From positions 1 to 8,068 of the forward strand of contig RFHZ01000794.1 of assembly GCA_003696125.1 (NCBI GenBank): a stretch of 8,068 bases of DNA, written 5' to 3'. The stretch comes from Nitrospinota bacterium. GTDB lineage: Bacteria; Tectomicrobia; Entotheonellia; J063. A program made the position numbers and the translations under genes. Below are positions 6,574 to 8,068 of the stretch, in pieces; positions within the stretch are counted from its first letter, which is position 1; each line of letters opens with the position of its first letter. The notes beneath the pieces are model-generated. The model saw only the letters and a program-made list of their open reading frames with translations, had not been told where the DNA came from and ran no database searches.

Positions 6574-7764
6574 CTATTTCGGTTGAAAGATGGCGATTTG
6601 ATGAGGCTGAGGGGCTAGTGGAATCCAGGCCTGTACCTTGGTTGTCATCGGATCAAGGACCCAGGTACCGTTCCCCTCTTCGCTGTTGATGAATACCCGC
6701 TTTCCATCCGGTGTCACCGCCACATGCTGAGGGGTCAGTCCCAGCCGGGTCGTTGTCACGGTTTCTCCAGTATCCGCAGCGATCGCGGAAACGGTCCCCT
6801 CACCCATATTGGCCACGAATATCCGTGCGCCGTCCGGTGTCACATCTACCCCATGGGGTCCCTCTCCTACAGCCAGGGTGGCAACGACCTTTTCCATTGC
6901 CGTATCGATAACAGAAAGCGTGTCTGCAAGCGCATTGGTGACGTAGAGCTGCTTTCCATCGGGACTGAGCGCCAGGTGATCAGGGCCGGCATTCACCGGT
7001 ATGGTGGCACGAACCTTGCCGGCGGGAAGATCGATAATCGACACCGTATCTTCTCCTTTGTTGGAAACATAGGCGCGTGTTCCGTCCGGTGAGACCACGA
7101 CGTAGTTCGCGATCTTCCCGGTGGGGATAAAGGCGGCCAGGGTGTTGGTGGCCACCGCAATCACGGCAATACCGCCGCGTGAGGGTACCGTCACCAGCAC
7201 CCATTTCCCATCAGGAGATATTGCTGCATGGTGCGATCCGCCGCCTACGTCGATGGTAGCGATGACTGCATTGGTGGTTGTATCAATGACTGAGACCTGG
7301 TTTGAACCCTGGCCAGATACCATGCCCATGCCCTCTTTTTCCGACATACCCATGCCCGCACCATGTTTCCCCATGCCACGGCGCATCATGCCCATGCCCA
7401 TACCATGTTTTCCCATGGCTTCCCCGGAGGGCATAGAAGAGGCGGCATGATGTTCGCCCGCGCCCATGCGCATCTCGTTCGGTCCTCTTTTGGTACTGGT
7501 AGCGTAGAGCCGGCGACCATCAGGGGTAATGACCAACCCGTGGGGGTTGTTGAGTCCGGGAATGGTCCGGAGGAGTTGCTGTGTGGCGATATCGATTACC
7601 GCCACGCTGTGGGATTTCCCGAGTGGGATATAGGCGAAACCGGCTCTGCCGTCCTGGCTGGCCCAGAGAGGAGTGACCAGCAACATCCAGGCGGCAAGGC
7701 TGATGATACTCATTTTTAGAAACCGTAAGATACTTCTCTCTTGGCCATATAGCGGTTGCTTCAT
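6574..7764 (-). CDS. Exported YVTN-type beta-propeller protein with a Met/His-rich insert
   Basis: A 396-residue protein. An N-terminal hydrophobic stretch (about 18-36, ending TPLWAS) looks like a signal peptide, placing it in the periplasm. Propeller repeats with PDG turns appear at about 81, 185, 227, 268, 310 and 352, each followed by a strand such as LYATS, AYVSN or LYVTN, and VSVIDT-type strands open the blades. With a closing strand pair this gives about seven blades. Between the first two blades, residues 98-148 hold 13 Met and 4 His in a Gly-rich loop with no propeller pattern. No CxxCH, so it is not a cytochrome. Proteins of this family are often unassigned; some relate to the heme d1 and N2OR propellers only in fold. 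The start at ATG 7764 is set by AAGGAGG seven bases upstream; an out-of-frame ATG at 7768 opens a shadow frame. Function is unknown; metal binding or a scaffold role for the neighbouring respiratory complex is a guess from the loop and the location. Confidence 0.85.
   Translation of the reverse strand: MKQPLYGQERSILRFLKMSIISLAAWMLLVTPLWASQDGRAGFAYIPLGKSHSVAVIDIATQQLLRTIPGLNNPHGLVITPDGRRLYATSTKRGPNEMRMGAGEHHAASSMPSGEAMGKHGMGMGMMRRGMGKHGAGMGMSEKEGMGMVSGQGSNQVSVIDTTTNAVIATIDVGGGSHHAAISPDGKWVLVTVPSRGGIAVIAVATNTLAAFIPTGKIANYVVVSPDGTRAYVSNKGEDTVSIIDLPAGKVRATIPVNAGPDHLALSPDGKQLYVTNALADTLSVIDTAMEKVVATLAVGEGPHGVDVTPDGARIFVANMGEGTVSAIAADTGETVTTTRLGLTPQHVAVTPDGKRVFINSEEGNGTWVLDPMTTKVQAWIPLAPQPHQIAIFQPK
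7345..7416 (-). repeat. Imperfect 10-residue repeat in the Met/His-rich loop of the propeller
   Basis: MGKHGMGMGM (residues 117-126, nt 7416-7387) and MGKHGAGMGM (131-140, nt 7374-7345) are near-identical copies 42 nt apart, in frame. The DNA copies differ at only a few bases, so the loop seems to have grown by duplication. Confidence 0.8.
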
Positions 7765-7771
7765 TCATATT

Positions 7772-7778
7772 CCTCCTT
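7772..7778 (-). promoter_or_regulatory. Strong Shine-Dalgarno site of the propeller gene
   Basis: AAGGAGG at 7778-7772 lies seven bases before ATG 7764-7762 and only a few bases before the out-of-frame ATG at 7768-7766. The spacing favours the 7764 start, which also gives the signal peptide. Confidence 0.75.
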
Positions 7779-7794
7779 GAGAAAAAGGTGTGAC

Positions 7795-8068
7795 CTAAGG
7801 TGAGTCATTTGCATCATGCGGAGCATAACGAGCAACTTCTGTGCCATGTGGCCACCAGGACAGCGCTAACCAGGCAAGGCACGGAGCGACAGCCTTTCCT
7901 TTCCCGGCGTGTTCGGCATTCTTGGCGATGACGACCTCTGGGTAGCGATGGTGTCCTGATCTTCACAGGTCCTCAACGGGTAGTGATCAGGAAGGTGACA
8001 ACAGGTACACACCGGTATGGCAAGATGACGACTGCCTTCTTCCCAGGGCTTAACCGGTAAGGAAGAGA
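7795..8068 (-). pseudogene. Possible frame-broken 3' end of an upstream gene with a heme-like CxxCH motif
   Basis: No intact gene is visible here. One frame is open from the right edge to TAG at 7868-7866 (66 codons) and contains VCTCCHLPDHYPLRTC, a cysteine/histidine cluster that includes a CxxCH match. A second frame, open from 7962 to TAG at 7797-7795 (55 codons), has a coding-like RNY codon pattern (PEVVIAKNAEHAGKGKAVAP) but no start codon. A single -1 shift near 7900-7962 would join the two into one C-terminus ending 30 nt before the propeller ATG. This may be a decayed gene, a sequencing or assembly indel, or chance open frames. I recognise no family. If it is an intergenic leader instead, it would be where the operon promoter lies, but I see no clear -35/-10 pair. 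Confidence 0.3.

Noticed and set aside
7769-8068. Sigma-70 promoter upstream of the propeller gene
   Set aside because: A TTGCTC hexamer is present, but no acceptable -10 hexamer lies 16-18 bp downstream. I would not call a promoter from this.

Overview
The window holds most of an alternative complex III (ACIII) operon, all on the minus strand, from a Gram-negative-type respiring bacterium. ACIII is a quinol:cytochrome c / oxidase oxidoreductase that replaces the bc1 complex. The case rests on several things: periplasmic multiheme and monoheme c cytochromes, a Tat-type lipoprotein signal on the iron-sulfur subunit, and the full actA-actB-actC-actD-actE-actF order. GC content is moderate, somewhat above half by eye. 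The phylum cannot be fixed from this window. The cysteine-containing ActB type suggests a lineage outside Bacteroidota (Nitrospirota, NC10, Acidobacteriota or similar), but that is inference only.

Layout in transcription order (right to left). 8068-7795: a stretch with two open, coding-like pieces in different frames, possibly the broken or mis-sequenced 3' end of an upstream gene. 7764-6574: an exported seven-bladed YVTN-type beta-propeller with a methionine/histidine/glycine-rich insert. 6464-6105: a small exported monoheme cytochrome c. 6031-5534: actA, pentaheme cytochrome c. 5519-2550: actB, a fused molybdopterin-oxidoreductase-like plus four-cluster ferredoxin-like subunit. 2537-1215: actC, NrfD-like quinol-binding membrane subunit. 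1218-703: actD, two-helix DUF3341 membrane subunit. 716-222: actE, monoheme cytochrome c starting at TTG. 225-1: the first 75 codons of actF, the second NrfD-like subunit, cut by the window edge.

How they work together (family knowledge plus inference): ActC, and probably ActF, oxidise quinol in the membrane. Electrons pass through the ActB iron-sulfur clusters to the ActA and ActE hemes, then to a soluble cytochrome c or a terminal oxidase. The small cytochrome at 6105-6464 is a plausible electron acceptor. The propeller has no assigned role; its Met/His-rich loop suggests metal binding. The actC/actD, actD/actE and actE/actF pairs overlap, and the other gaps are short with clear Shine-Dalgarno sites, so co-transcription is likely. 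I saw no tRNA, rRNA, CRISPR, insertion sequence or convincing terminator.

The points most worth a second look are: the Met/His-rich insert in the propeller; the complete N-terminal Cys quartet in ActB; the propeller/cytochrome pair heading an ACIII operon; and the frame-broken, heme-motif-bearing sequence at the right edge.
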